DNA of 64,000 bases, from assembly GCF_018446385.1 (NCBI RefSeq), contig NC_055994.1:33006368-33070367 (forward strand), given 5' to 3'. The position numbers and the translations under genes are program-made. This document shows positions 11,594 through 22,752 of the stretch, in pieces; within the stretch, counting starts at the first letter, position 1; each line of letters opens with the position of its first letter. The stretch is from Zingiber officinale. Taxonomy: Eukaryota; Streptophyta; Magnoliopsida; Zingiberales; Zingiberaceae. The notes under the pieces were generated by a model. It did not search any database and was not told where the DNA came from. It saw only the letters and a program-made list of their open reading frames with translations.

Positions 11594-12110
11594 ATATGAT
11601 TAGCAAGATCAAATTAGTTTTCTTTTGCTCCATTTTGTAGCATGATTAGCAAGATCAAATTAGTTTTCTTTTTGCTCTATTTTGTAGCATGATTAGTAAG
11701 GTTAGATTAGCTTTCTTTTGCTCTATTTTATAGCATGCGTAGAAAGTCCAAATTAGCTCTCTTTTGCTCTATTTTATAGCATGACTAGCAAGTTTGAATT
11801 AGCTTTCTTTTGCTCTATTTTACAGCATGTTTAGATAGTCCAAGTTAGCTTTCTTTTGCTCTATTTTACAGCATGTTTAGAAAGTCCAAGTTAGCTTTCT
11901 TTTGCTCTATTTTACAGCATGTTTAGAAAGTCCAAGTTAGCTTTCTTTTGCTCTATTTTACAGCATGTTTAGGAAGTACAAATTACCTTTCTTGTGCTCT
12001 ATTTTATAGCATGATTGGTAAGTTCAGATTTGCTTCTTTTGCTTTTGTCACCGCATGTTTAGGGAATCCAAATTAGCTTTCTTTTGCTTTATTTTATAAC
12101 ATGCTTAGAG
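11594..12110. repeat. 46-bp tandem array in the Gypsy-1 5' LTR
   Basis: There are about ten imperfect units with the core GCATGTTTAGAAAGTCCAAG followed by TTAGCTTTCTTTTGCTCTAT. GCATGT recurs at 11825 and 11871, giving a 46-bp period. The same array is at about 18411-18925 in the 3' LTR with the same unit order, so it predates the insertion. Confidence 0.88.
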
Positions 12111-13341
12111 AGTTCAGATCTGCTTCCCTTATGTTATTTTTATATAGCATGCTTGGTTAGTTGTAATCCTATACTTGTTAGAAATATCTACAGGATTCTA
12201 ATAAACTCTAACAAAGGATTATAAGAAGCATGAGTAAAGAAAAAGACTAAAGTCTAGTTAAAAAGAGATAACAAGTAAATTAAAGTAAGAGGCTAGTACC
12301 CGACTTCCGAGGTTGTCGTTAAACAAATCCAGGTGACCAATTCCGAGGTCTTGGCTCTGGTAAGACCGAGGTCTTTATCCTCATAGGGCTGGAGGCTCGC
12401 TACCCCAGTCACTATTAGAGAGCGCGCAAAACAGAGATGGTACAAAGCCTGGGCCCGAAGAAGAAAAGAAAAGTTAAGTAAAAGAAAGAAAGAAGAAGAA
12501 AGTAAAAGATAGAAATTAAAAGATTAGTTTCTATTACAAGGATATAAGAAAATATAATAAGTTTTATGCTTAGAATAAATAAAAAGTTAGTTTCTTTAAT
12601 TCTAAGCTTACAGTGTTCATTTCTTATTATCCTATTAGATAGTGAGCATGTTTAGTATTCAGTTTCATTTTCTGTATACCATGAGCACATGCAGATTTGC
12701 TTTAGCATTTCAATTTCAGTATTATTGCATTTCTTTTATGCGCTTCGAGTTTTTGTGATATAGATTAGTACTTACTAAGCGTTTTCGCTTATAGATCTTT
12801 TTTTTTCTTTCCTCCTACTGCAGATAAAGGAAAATCTAAGATATGAAGGGAGGCGACAGGGTGGTGGTGATGATGAATGTGTGTGGTGATTGGACTATGG
12901 AGAGATCCAGAGAGTGTTAGCAAGCTTGCAGGACCTAATGATTAGAGTTTATGCTTTAGTTCTTTTCTTTAAATACTGTTATGAAGTTTATGTGATTGTG
13001 ATTGAGTTTGATTCGTATTGTAGCTTATTTATGTCCTATTCTGGGAGTTGTGTTTAGTTCTTGTTGCTAGTCTAGTCTTTTGGTTATAGTATGAATTTAT
13101 TACTGCGTGGTTGTGAATAAAATGTGTTCCAGCCGCATGTGGCTGCGTATATATCTTGTGTATTATAGATTTGGTCACCGGTACAGGGGAGACTCTGCCG
13201 AAATTTTTCGGTAGGAATTCCTCTGAACCGTGATAAATCTAAGTATTGCTAATAATAGCGTCAGTGACACTAGATAGAGAGTTGTAGTTAGGTAACATTC
13301 GCCCTTAGAGAGTAGAAGTAAGAAGGGTGGGTTGTTACAGT

Positions 13342-13355
13342 TGGTATCAGAGCAG
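13342..13355 (+). other. Primer-binding site of Gypsy-1 (initiator tRNA-Met)
   Basis: TGGTATCAGAGCAG lies two bases after the LTR end and is complementary to the 3' end of plant initiator tRNA-Met. This is the usual primer for chromoviral gypsy elements. Confidence 0.9.
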
Positions 13356-13589
13356 TGTTCCATTCTCCAGCATCACACACACATCAGCTTCATCCTCGCC
13401 GTCTCCAAGTAAGAAAGTATTTAAATTCTTTCTTTATTTTATTTTCCTTATTATTAACTGCAGTACAGAGTAATTTCTTATGAGTACTTAAGTAAGATAG
13501 AAGTTATTGTTTCTCCTTTCTTGATCCATATATATATGTATGTTTAGGAAGGATAGAGAAGATAGCAAGTCTTTTTATTTGCATAATTA

Positions 13590-14235
13590 GATGTTAAGAA
13601 AAAGGATGTCCCCGTACTATTCGTACCGAGAACCAAGATCAGGAGAACGAAGAGCTTAGATTAACTGAGCCCAATCTCTCTGAAGTTGTTGCCTAACTCC
13701 AAAGACAAGTAGCAGAGCAGTAGCAAGTGATTGCCAATCTGATGGCAAACTAGCAAGCAGTTCCTCCCCCTCCTCCAGCTGTCACTGCAGAGGATCCAGT
13801 AGTAACTGAGCCTCCACCAGCTGCCCTGGGAGCCGTCACAGCACCTCAGAGATCAGAAGCTTACCTTATATAGTGGCTAAAGCTGAAACCAGAGAGCTTC
13901 TCAGGCACGACTGAGCCCTGGGATGCCCAAGCTTGGTTTAAAACACTAGAGAGCACTATGGAGCTTCTTGACTGGCTAGAAATTGAGAAGGTCAAGTGCA
14001 CCTCTTTCTGCCTGTCTGGAGATGCTCGTATGCGGTGGGAGAGGATAAAGACCAAGAGAGCAGTCGATAAGATGAGCTGGGCAGATTTTCAGTTAGAGTT
14101 CTATGAAGAGTTCTATCACCAACAAGCACTATGAGGAGTTTATAGAGTTCAAGCCAGCCAAGATAGAAGACAAGACAGTAGGGAGCCCGGAGCCCTAGTC
14201 AAGTAAGTGCAGAAGAACAGAAAGAAGGTAAGAAA
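13590..14235 (+). pseudogene. Gypsy-1 gag remnant
   Basis: Translation gives scattered gag-like sequence. A Gln-rich segment (around 13690-13760) is followed by a Pro/Ala-rich linker. Then at about 13870-14110 comes a gag core with the features ESFSGTTEPWDAQAW and MRWERIKTKR. In-frame stops are present, for example near 13695, 13750 and 13873. After about 14110 the sequence jumps to the start of RT, so the rest of gag, the zinc knuckle and the protease are deleted. The whole internal region of the element is only about 3.8 kb. Confidence 0.75.
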
Positions 14236-15840
14236 GTGGGGGTTCGGGTGGTCTGCGAATATCCCGAAGTATTCTCAGCAGATCTACCTGGACTACCTCC
14301 CAATAAATGAGTGGATTTGAGATTGAATTTGTTCCTGGAACCGGTCCAATTTCAAAAGCTCCGTATCGCATGTCTCCAACAGAGATGAAGAAGTTACAAG
14401 AACAACTACAGGAGTTACTTGACAAAGGCTTCATTCGCCCTAGTCATTCACCCCGGGGAGCTCCAGAGTTGTTCGTTAAGAAGAAAGACGGATCCGTGCT
14501 AATGTGCATAGATTTCAGAACGCTGAGCAAAGTAGTAGTTAAGGACAAGTACCCCTTCCCAGGATCGATGACTTATTTGATCAATGAAGAGGAACAACAG
14601 TGTTCTCAAAGATAGACCTACGCTCTGGGTACCATCAGCTGAAGGCGAAAGAAAGAGATATACCCAGAACAACATTCAGAACCAGATATGGATATTACGA
14701 GTTTGTAGTTATGCCTTTTGGAGTGACCAATGCACCTGCGGTCTTCATGGACTTAATGAACAGAGTGTTCAAAGAATATCTTGACAAATTTGTCATTGTA
14801 TTCATCGATGACATTCTGGTCTATTCAAGGACCCCAGAGGGGCATAACACGCACTTGAGGATAGTACTGCAGACTCTTCAGCAGAAGCAGATTTACGCTA
14901 AATTCTCCAAGTGCGAGTTCTGGTTAAATCAGGTGGTGTTTTTAGGTCACATAATTTCTAAAGAAAGTATTCGAGTGGATCCAGCCAAAGTGGAAGCGGT
15001 CAACAACTGGAGTAGACCCAAGAACGTCAGAGAGATCAGAAGCTTCCTTGGTTTAGCTGGGTACTACAGGAAGTTCGTGGAGGACTTTTCCAGGATAGCC
15101 TCTCCCCTAACATCCCTCACAAGAAAGAACAAGAGATTCGAATGGTCAGATAAATGTGAGCAGAGTTTCCAAGAGCTAAAGAAGAGATTGATCAGTGCTC
15201 CCATTCTGACTGTTCCATAGAGCGACAAGAGTTTCGACATCTACAGTGATGCTTCCAAGATGGGCTTAGGAGCTGTACTCATGCAAGAAGGAAAAGTCAT
15301 AGCTTATGCTTTTAGACAACTCAAAGATTATGAGAAGAACTACCCTACTCATGATCTTGAGTTGGCAGCTGTGGTTTTTGCACTTAAACTCTGGTGACAT
15401 TATTTGTATGGAGTTCAGTGTAGAACCTTCACAGATCATCAGAGTCTTAAGTACTTCTTCACTCAGAAGGACTTAAACATGAGACAACGCAGGTGGCTAG
15501 AGTTGGTCAAAGATTACGACTGTGAAATCCTCTACCACCCAGGCAAAGCTAACAAAGTGGCAGATGCACTCAGCAGAAAATCCAGTGCATCCCTGATGTC
15601 TTTGTCATCATTAGCCCTGCCACTGCAGAAGGAGTTGTCGGATTTTGGACTTGAAATTATTGAAGGGCAACACTCTGCATTGACCTTAGAGTCCACATTG
15701 CTTGAGGAGGTACAGAGAAAGCAAAGTGAAGATCCAGACATCCAGAAAATCAAGCAAGGGTTACAGAAAGAAGACAAATCAGAGTTTCGAGTAACAGACA
15801 GCGGGATTCTTTATCAGGGGAGTCGCATTTGCGTGCCCAA
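14236..15840 (+). pseudogene. Gypsy-1 reverse transcriptase and RNase H
   Basis: A Ty3/gypsy RT begins at about 14307 ([11 protein letters not shown], then [15 protein letters not shown] and VKKKDGS). A frameshift near 14585-14600 moves the reading frame. The next block holds [31 protein letters not shown] and the catalytic FIDDILVYS. RNase H follows at about 15220-15570 ([27 protein letters not shown]). Stops at 15218 and 15395, plus a frame change near 15840 before integrase, make it non-functional as read. The order RT, RNase H, integrase confirms gypsy rather than copia. Confidence 0.92.
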
Positions 15841-17133
15841 GAATTGAGGAAGAAGATCTTAGAGGAAGCTCACAATACACCATATTCCATACATCCTGGT
15901 TCTTCCAAGATGTACCAAGATGTGAAACAGATGTTCTGGTGGTCAGGACTCAAAAGAGACGTTGCTAAATATGTCAGTACCTGCTTGACATGCCAGAGGG
16001 TCAAAGCAGAACACCAGAGACCAGGAGGAGTTCTTCAGCCTCTTCCAATACCAGAATGGAAATGGGAAGACATATCCATAGACTTCATAACAGGTCTTCC
16101 AAGAACCACTAATGGATATGATGCGATATGGGTAATAGTAGATCGATTGACCAAGTCTGCTCACTTCCTAGCCATCAAGGTGTCCCACTCCATAGAGCAG
16201 TTGGCCCAGCTATATGTTAAAGAGGTAGTCAGACTTCATGGAGTTCCTAAATCTATCATTTCTGATAGAGATGGGCGCTTCACCTCACACTTTTGGGAGT
16301 GCGTTCAGAATGCACTAGGCACCAAACTCAAGTTCAGCACAGCTTTCCATCCACAGACTGATGGACAGACAGAGCGAGTGAATCAGATTTTAGAAGACAT
16401 GCTCAGAGCTTGTGCGCTAGATTTCAAAGGAAGTTGGTGCAAGTATTTGTGCTTAGCTGAATTCGCTTACAACAATAGCTATCAGGCCACCATCAAGATG
16501 GCACCTTATGAAGCACTATATGCCAGGAAATGCAGATCACCCATATGTTGGCAAGAAGCAGGAGAGAGAAAAGAGATGGAAGCAGAGTTGGGCATTCAGA
16601 CAGAGGTGATAGACGAGACTACTCAAGCAATCCAGAAAATCAGACAGAGAATTGAGACCGCCCAGAGCAGACAGAAGAGTTATGTTGACACACGCTGTAG
16701 GCCATTGGAATTCCAAGTAGGAGATTCAGTTTTCCTCAAGGTCGCTCCTATGAAGGGAGTGATGAGATTTGGCAAGAAGGGCAAATTAAGTCCTCGCTAT
16801 GTAGGACCTTACCTAATCATAGAAAGGATTGGGAAAGTAGCTTACAAGTTGGACTTACCACCAGACATGTCAGCAATACATAATGTATTTCATATCTCCA
16901 TGCTAAAGAAGTGTCCCCATGACCCGAGCCAAGTGATTTAGCCTCAGTCAGTGCATATCCAAGAGGATCTTAGTTATGAGAGCAGACCTACACAGATAGT
17001 GGACAGAGTAGTCAAGAGATTGAGAAACAAAGAAGTACCACTAGTGAAGGTCGTCTGGCAGAACCAGAAGCATGAGGAAGTCACTTGGGAGCGGGAGGAC
17101 AGCATGAGACAGAAGTATCCAGAGCTATTCTAA
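15841..17133 (+). pseudogene. Gypsy-1 integrase with chromodomain-like C-terminus
   Basis: The integrase reads openly for about 365 residues. It has a zinc-binding region ending in CLTCQRVKAEHQRP, a DDE core (SIDFITGLP, ISDRDGRFTSHFW and the QTERVNQILEDML helix) and a GPY-type segment (SPRYVGPYLI). One stop at 16939-16941 separates it from a 60-residue tail ending VVWQNQKHEEVTWEREDSMR, which resembles the chromodomain-type tail of Tekay/Del chromoviruses. The natural stop is at 17131. If only the single stop is ignored, this is one of the best-preserved enzymes in the window. Clade assignment is from tail and LTR length and is not certain. Confidence 0.9.
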
Positions 17134-17168
17134 GTTCAAGGACGAACTTTTTATAAGGTATGGGGGAT

Positions 17169-20158
17169 TATAACGACCCAATTTTCCCTATTTCGAGTTC
17201 CAAATGTCCATAAAAATATTTGGAAATGCTTTTAAAATATTCTAGAGATTTTAAAAAAATTTTAGAGTATTTTTATGCAATTTTTAGAGGTCATTTAGTA
17301 TGGTTACAAAAAGAAAGAAGTTTTGACCAAAAATTTGTGGAAGGTGAGACTCAAACCCAAGACTTCCGGCCGAACCGGACTTAACCGAACATAGCCAACC
17401 AACTGGGCTACGCGTGTTTTGTTAATCAAGTATGAAACGAGATGTATTTAAGTTATAGTAAGGATCAGAAATAAAACCTAGGTTATAAAGGGTTAATTTC
17501 TTTTACCCGAACCCTAACTCCTTCTCTTCTCCTCACGCCTCGCGATTCATCTCTGCTCGGGTGAAACGAAGCCGGATTAGGGCTTTGTCTCCGGCGCCGG
17601 CGAAAGGCCCTTTTCGGCCGGTCTTCACCGTGCGTGATCACCTCGACGAGGGGAGCTCGGAAACGTGAAGAGGAGTCGAGATTTCAAGCTTCTTCCGAAG
17701 CCCTAGTTGCCTCCTTCCGGTTGTAAGTCCTAAAAGCAAGAGTAAGTACTACTCACCTGAGGTAGGAGTTGTTTCGGGTTTTCCGTTTTGATTTTTCCTT
17801 GCTTCCGAGGCCTAGCATGAACCCTAGACTTAGTATTTGGCTGCACAGCAAGTTGCCCTTTCCTTTTCATGAGCATAGCATGTTAAGGTCAAGAAATTGT
17901 GTTCTTTGTTCATTTTGAATTCAAGCACGTTGTAAGGATTTTTGGGTTCTTTAGTTTTCTGCCGTGAGTTTTCCTTGATTGGATGATTGCTGTGGTGTAG
18001 ATTTTATTTACATGATTAAAGATGAAACCCTTAGATAAGTGGTTTTATTTGATTGCTACCGTGAATTGATGGTTAGGTAATTGCTGTCCATGTGTTTCTG
18101 TGGGCAGACAGTGAGCACAAAGAAGAGCATGACTAGTTCGTGGGTTCTTTGTGGACACTGCAATGGATAGCAACATGTAGCACTAGTTCCTGCCGTGCCA
18201 CTAAACCGAAAGAAACCTTTCAGATTTTGGGTAGCAAATCAAACGTTCTGCGTACTTAGATTTTATGCTACTATTGTGTCTAGTTACACAGTTCTGTTCT
18301 AGATTCTTACCACAAATGTTTGGTCACTGATCTAAGGGTTAGGACAATTTACTGATTTAATTAGGGGCACTTTGACCATGTATAGTTTAGAGTAACAATG
18401 TAGATTTAGTAATATGATTAGCAAGATCAAATTAGTTTTCTTTTGCTCCATTTTGTAGCATGATTAGCAAGATCAAATTAGTTTCCTTTTTGCTCTATTT
18501 TGTAGCATGATTAGTAAGTTTAGATTAGCTTTCTTTTGCTCTATTTTATAGCATGCGTAGAAAGTCCAAATTAGCTCTCTTTTGCTCTATTTTATAGCAT
18601 GACTAGCAAGTTTGAATTAGCTTTCTTTTGCTCTATTTTACAGCATGTTTAGATAGTCCAAGTTAGCTTTCTTTTGCTCTATTTTACAGCATGTTTAGAA
18701 AGTCCAAGTTAGCTTTCTTTTGCTCTATTTTACAGCATGTTTAGAAAGTCCAAGTTAGCTTTCTTTTGCTCTATTTTACAGCATGTTTAGGAAGTACAAA
18801 TTACCTTTCTTGTGCTCTATTTTATAGCATGATTAGTAAGTTCAGATTTGCTTCTTTTGCTTTTGTCACCGCATGTTTAGGAAATCCAAATTAGCTTTCT
18901 TTTGCTTTATTTTATAACATGCTTAGAGAGTTCAGATCTGCTTCCCTTATGTTATTTTTATATAGCATGCTTGGTTAGTTGTAATCCTATACTTGTTAGA
19001 AATATCTACAGGATTCTAATAAACTCTAACAAAGGATTATAAGAAGCATGAGTAAAGAAAAAGACTAAAGTCTAGTTAAAAAGAGATAACAAGTAAATTA
19101 AAGTAAGAGGCTAGTACCCGACTTCCGAGGTTGTCGTTAAACAAATCCAGGTGACCAATTCCGAGGTCTTGGCTCTGGTAAGACCGAGGTCTTTATCCTC
19201 ATAGGGCTGGAGGCTCGCTACCCCAGTCACTATTAGAGAGCGCGCAAAACAAAGATGGTACTAAGCCTGGGCCCAAAGAAGTAAAGAAAAGTTAAGTAAA
19301 AGAAAGAAAGAAGAAGAAAGTAAAAGATAGAAATTAAAAGATTAGTTTCTATTACAAGGATATAAGAAAATATAATAAGTTTTATGCTTAGAATAAATAA
19401 AAAATTAGTTTCTTTAATTCTAAGCTTACAGTGTTCATTTCTTATTATCCTATTAGATAGTGAGCATGTTTAGTATTCAGTTTCATTTTCTGTATACCAT
19501 GAGCACATGCAGATTTGCTTTAGCATTTCAGTTTCAGTATTATTGCATTTCTTTTATGCGCTTCGAGTTTTTGTAAGATAGATTAGTTCTTACTAAGCGT
19601 TTTCGCTTATAGATCTTTTTTTTTTCTTTCCTCCTACTGCAGATAAAGGAAAAGCTAAGATATGAAGGGAGGCGACAGGGTGGTGGTGATGATGAATGTG
19701 TGTGGTGATTGGACTATGGAGAGATCCAGAGAGTGCTAGCAAGCTTGTAGGACCTAATGATTAGAGTTTATGCTTTAGTTCTTTTCTTTAAATACTGTTA
19801 TGAAGTTTATGTGATTGTGATTGAGTTTGATTCGTATTGTAGCTTATTTATGTCCTATTCTGGGAGTTGTGTTTAGTTCTTGTTGCTATTCTAGTCTTTT
19901 GGTTATAGTATGAATTTATTACTGCGTGGTTGTGAATAAAATGTGTTCCAGCTGCATGTGGCTGCGTATATATCTTGTGTATTCTAGATTTGGTCACCGG
20001 TACAGGGGAGACTCTGCCGAAATTTTTCGGTAGGAATTCCTCTGAACTGTGATAAATCTTAGTATTGCTAATAATAGCGTCAGTGACACTAGATAGAGAG
20101 TTGTAGTTAGGTAACATTCGCCCTTAGAGAGTAGAAGTAAGAAGGGTGGGTTGTTACA
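17169..20158 (+). repeat. 3' LTR of Gypsy-1
   Basis: This is the partner of 10352-13339. It starts TATAACGACCC, one G-to-A change from the 5' LTR start, after a purine-rich GGTATGGGGGAT. It ends TTGTTACA at 20158. The tandem array and other internal landmarks match the 5' LTR in order. The 31 bases that follow are the start of the Copia-B 3' LTR. Confidence 0.93.
18411..18925. repeat. 46-bp tandem array in the Gypsy-1 3' LTR
   Basis: Same array as at 11594-12110, with the same unit order and a few base differences. Confidence 0.85.
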
Positions 20159-20159
20159 T

Positions 20160-20189
20160 TGTTAGTTAGAGCACTAGAGCCAATCATTT
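20160..20189 (+). repeat. Copia-B 3' LTR, piece 1
   Basis: Thirty bases starting TGTTAGTTAGAGCAC match 4372-4401. They lie between the Gypsy-1 3' LTR and CACTA-1. The piece ends in TTT, which is the CACTA-1 target duplication. Confidence 0.85.
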
Positions 20190-20203
20190 CACTATAAGAA
20201 AAA
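20190..20203 (+). repeat. CACTA-1 left terminal inverted repeat
   Basis: CACTATAAGAAAAA begins with the family signature CACTA. It pairs with the right end at 33656-33666 with one mismatch in eleven bases. Confidence 0.88.
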
Positions 20204-22087
20204 ATGGCTTTCCTGACACTTTCTTCATGACATTTATTTAAAAATGTAGTTGTTTTATATATATAATGACATTGATTACAAATGAAAAATTAATAAAATT
20301 AAAATCTAATTAGGTATATTATTATGACACTTAATAAATGTAATGTAATGTTTTACCTGCGCGCCAATTTTTTTCCTCACTCCCTCCAACAAAGCACTCA
20401 GCCGCGCCTTGAGTTTTCTATATCCCGATTCCTAATTTTTCTTCCCTCTTTCAATATTTCCATCGACGATCGTCCCTGCCCGATTCTCGCAGAACCCTCG
20501 ACATCCTTTGCGCCGCCTGCCACGTATTCTGTCGCCTGCCTCGACATCCTTTGCGCCGCCTGCCCCATATTCTGTCGCCTGCCTCGACATCCTTTGCGCC
20601 GCCTGCCTCGTCGTCTGCTTGCCCCTTTGTCATCCACCCCATCATCTGCAACACCGAGCCCTTTTTATTTCCTCTTCTAGCGTCTTGTGATCAGAAGCCC
20701 TAGGTTGCAAGTGTATGTGCGCCGTCTGCCCTCTTGCCTGTGACGCCAAGGTCCTATTCTTTCCTCTTTTCATGATCTGAAGCCCTAGGTTGCAAGCTAA
20801 CTATTTATGCGCTCTGTTTCCTTTGAAGGTTTTCTTGTTTCTTGCTGTGAATTTTTGTGGTAAAGAGGTTGATTTCTTGTTGATTTTTGGTGATTTCTGT
20901 GAAACCACATCTTGCTTCAATATGTTTAGTTTGAAGGAAGTTTTAATTAAGGTTGATTTCAGTATCTACCTCTCTTCTCTACTTTCGTTGACTTGATTTC
21001 TGTGTTATTTTTTGTTGTATTATTGAGTTGAGAAGGACTAGTGATACTTATAAGAAGACATTAGTTAGTAAAACATTTATTCTTTTGCAATCTGTTTGTT
21101 TTGTTGATTGACACACCATTCATGATTCTTCATTAGATAACATTGTCAGCCATTAAGTTATGAAAAACTTTGACAGCTATAGTGAGGTCCTCTTTCTAAA
21201 CTCACCATCCTATTAATGAATGAAGTTTCTATCCTGAGAGAATAGTGGATAAATTTTGGTACCACAAGAAAAGAAGCATAGAAAGTTTCTATCCTGATTT
21301 TTTAACATATTTGCTATTGTCAGCCATTTCCTAGAAATGCTGTAGCATGTTACTACTCTCAAATCTACATCAAGGTTTTGGTTCTTTGTGGAATGGGCAC
21401 GTCAATTATGAAACATAGATATACAACATAGTCAATCTATCAAAAAATTAATTTAATTGATTTAAAATCTACCAGTGTTATATTTTTACATAGTACTTAA
21501 TGGTTTATAGCATTCATGTAGCCGAATCCAAATAGTCGGGTTCACAATTTGCTGATGGAAATATTGGACAGTGTCCTGATGGTTCACAATTTCACATTGT
21601 GTAAAAGCAGTAATATAATTCTTGTTTTTCTTGTTTCTATATAAACCTATCACCAACAATTTAAATAGCTTGCACTATTCCAATGGCAAATATCTTTTTG
21701 TTCAATATGTCTACCATACATCACTAAATAAATGCATCTGGTTCTTAAAGATCTAAAATAGTTTTATTCTAGCCAACTGCATTGCTCTTCATATGGAGAC
21801 AATTTTTTTGTCAAGGCATTCAGAAATATATGATAAGTTTGATGACAACATACTTCATTTTTACTAGTGGTTGAACTTTTTTCTATTTGGATATTGCTAC
21901 ACAAACAAACATGTATATTATTCTATCTCAGCTGGTAAATAGTTGTCAGTTTTTTCTCAATTGCTTGAGAAGATAATTTTTCAAATGAATGCCAATTCTA
22001 ACATTCTGAAATATTTCACTCTTATTCTTTTCTCTAGAGAATGTATATATTATGAACTGAGGTATTACTATTCAATTATTTTGGTAG
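20204..22087. other. CACTA-1 5' subterminal and leader region
   Basis: Bases 20204-20330 are AT-rich and include GACAT/ATGTC-like words typical of CACTA subterminal repeats. Bases 20502-20610 hold a 43-bp repeat. A sequence around AAGCCCTAGGTTGCAAG occurs twice (about 20695-20712 and 20782-20798), so part of a CT-rich leader is duplicated. The remaining 1.2 kb, to 22087, is T-rich and intron-like. No coding exon was recognised in it. Confidence 0.5.
20502..20610. repeat. 43-bp GC-rich direct repeat
   Basis: CATCCTTTGCGCCGCCTGCC starts at 20502, 20545 and 20588, giving about 2.5 units. The reading frames that cross it in both directions are repeat-driven and are not called as genes. Confidence 0.85.
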
Positions 22088-22341
22088 GATTCTTTCGAAC
22101 TTCCTCGAGGAGAGCCTTCAAGAGATGACGACATTGAATTAGGACAGCAGCCTCCAGTTAGTGCTGCAGAACAGGGACTGGAAGTCTTTTTTAAGCAGGT
22201 GCCAAGTCTACAACATTAAGTTTATGAAGTATGCAATATCATAGTTGAGCTGTTAAAGAGCTTGATGCTTGTTTTTTCTGCTAGGTTCAAGTAATCGAGA
22301 AACAAGTTGACAAGCTTTCAACTCTATCAAAGAATCTTCAG
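22088..22341 (+). pseudogene. Captured syntaxin (Qa-SNARE, SYP13/SYP132-like) fragment, two exons
   Basis: Exon a (22088-22198) follows an acceptor TTGGTAG and ends before GTGCCA. It reads DSFELPRGEPSRDDDIELG and continues to GLEVFFKQ (37 codons). Exon b (22285-22341) follows CTGCTAG and ends before GTACAC. It reads VQVIEKQVDKLSTLSKNLQ (19 codons). Both exons are phase 0 with no stop. The order, spacing and motifs match the N-terminus of plant plasma-membrane syntaxins of the SYP13 group, just before and within the first Habc helix. The Habc remainder, SNARE motif and membrane anchor are absent. The fragment lies 412 bp upstream of the transposase ATG in the same orientation, so it could be spliced into that transcript. 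The family is recognised from memory; no alignment was run. Confidence 0.72.
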
Positions 22342-22752
22342 GTACACATTCCAACAAGTTTGACTTTTCCTCATCATTCAAATCCATTATGCTCTAGAAA
22401 CTTTGCTCTTTAATAATAAGTATAAAAACATTCTGTACTATCATGATTTTTAAAAATTAAATTTAGCTTGTAGGAATGGATAATGGACTTTTCTATGTTT
22501 CTAGAATTAAAAATAAACATACATCTATTGAGATATTTAAATCATGTTATCTTATTGACTTATCATGTTTATCACAATGACTGAATCTATTTAATAACAT
22601 GTTTGCAGTTTATATATAAAATATTTAGTGTTTTTGAGTTGTTTACAGATAGATTATTTAGTTACTATATTGGTTGTTAAGTTTTTTGATTTTTTGACTG
22701 AATCTATTTTTTTGTTGAACCAGTTTTAGTACATATTTTTACTGGAATTGTG

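Larger units (their letters stand above)
10352..13339 (+). repeat. 5' LTR of Gypsy-1 (Tekay/Del-like)
   Basis: This LTR of about 2.99 kb starts TGTAACGACCC and ends TTGTTACA, directly before a tRNA-Met-type primer-binding site. Its partner is 17169-20158 (2990 bp). Side by side the two differ by scattered single bases and tiny indels, suggesting a fairly recent insertion; the identity was not computed. The LTR contains a tRNA-like antisense block near 10525-10590, a 46-bp tandem array at 11594-12110 and a purine-rich stretch near 12470-12560. No coding sequence was recognised. Confidence 0.93.

Noticed and set aside
20324-20680. Overlapping frames on both strands across the GC-rich repeat
   Set aside because: They are driven by a 43-bp direct repeat and have low-complexity Arg/Pro/Cys composition. 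They overlap on opposite strands without recognisable domain.
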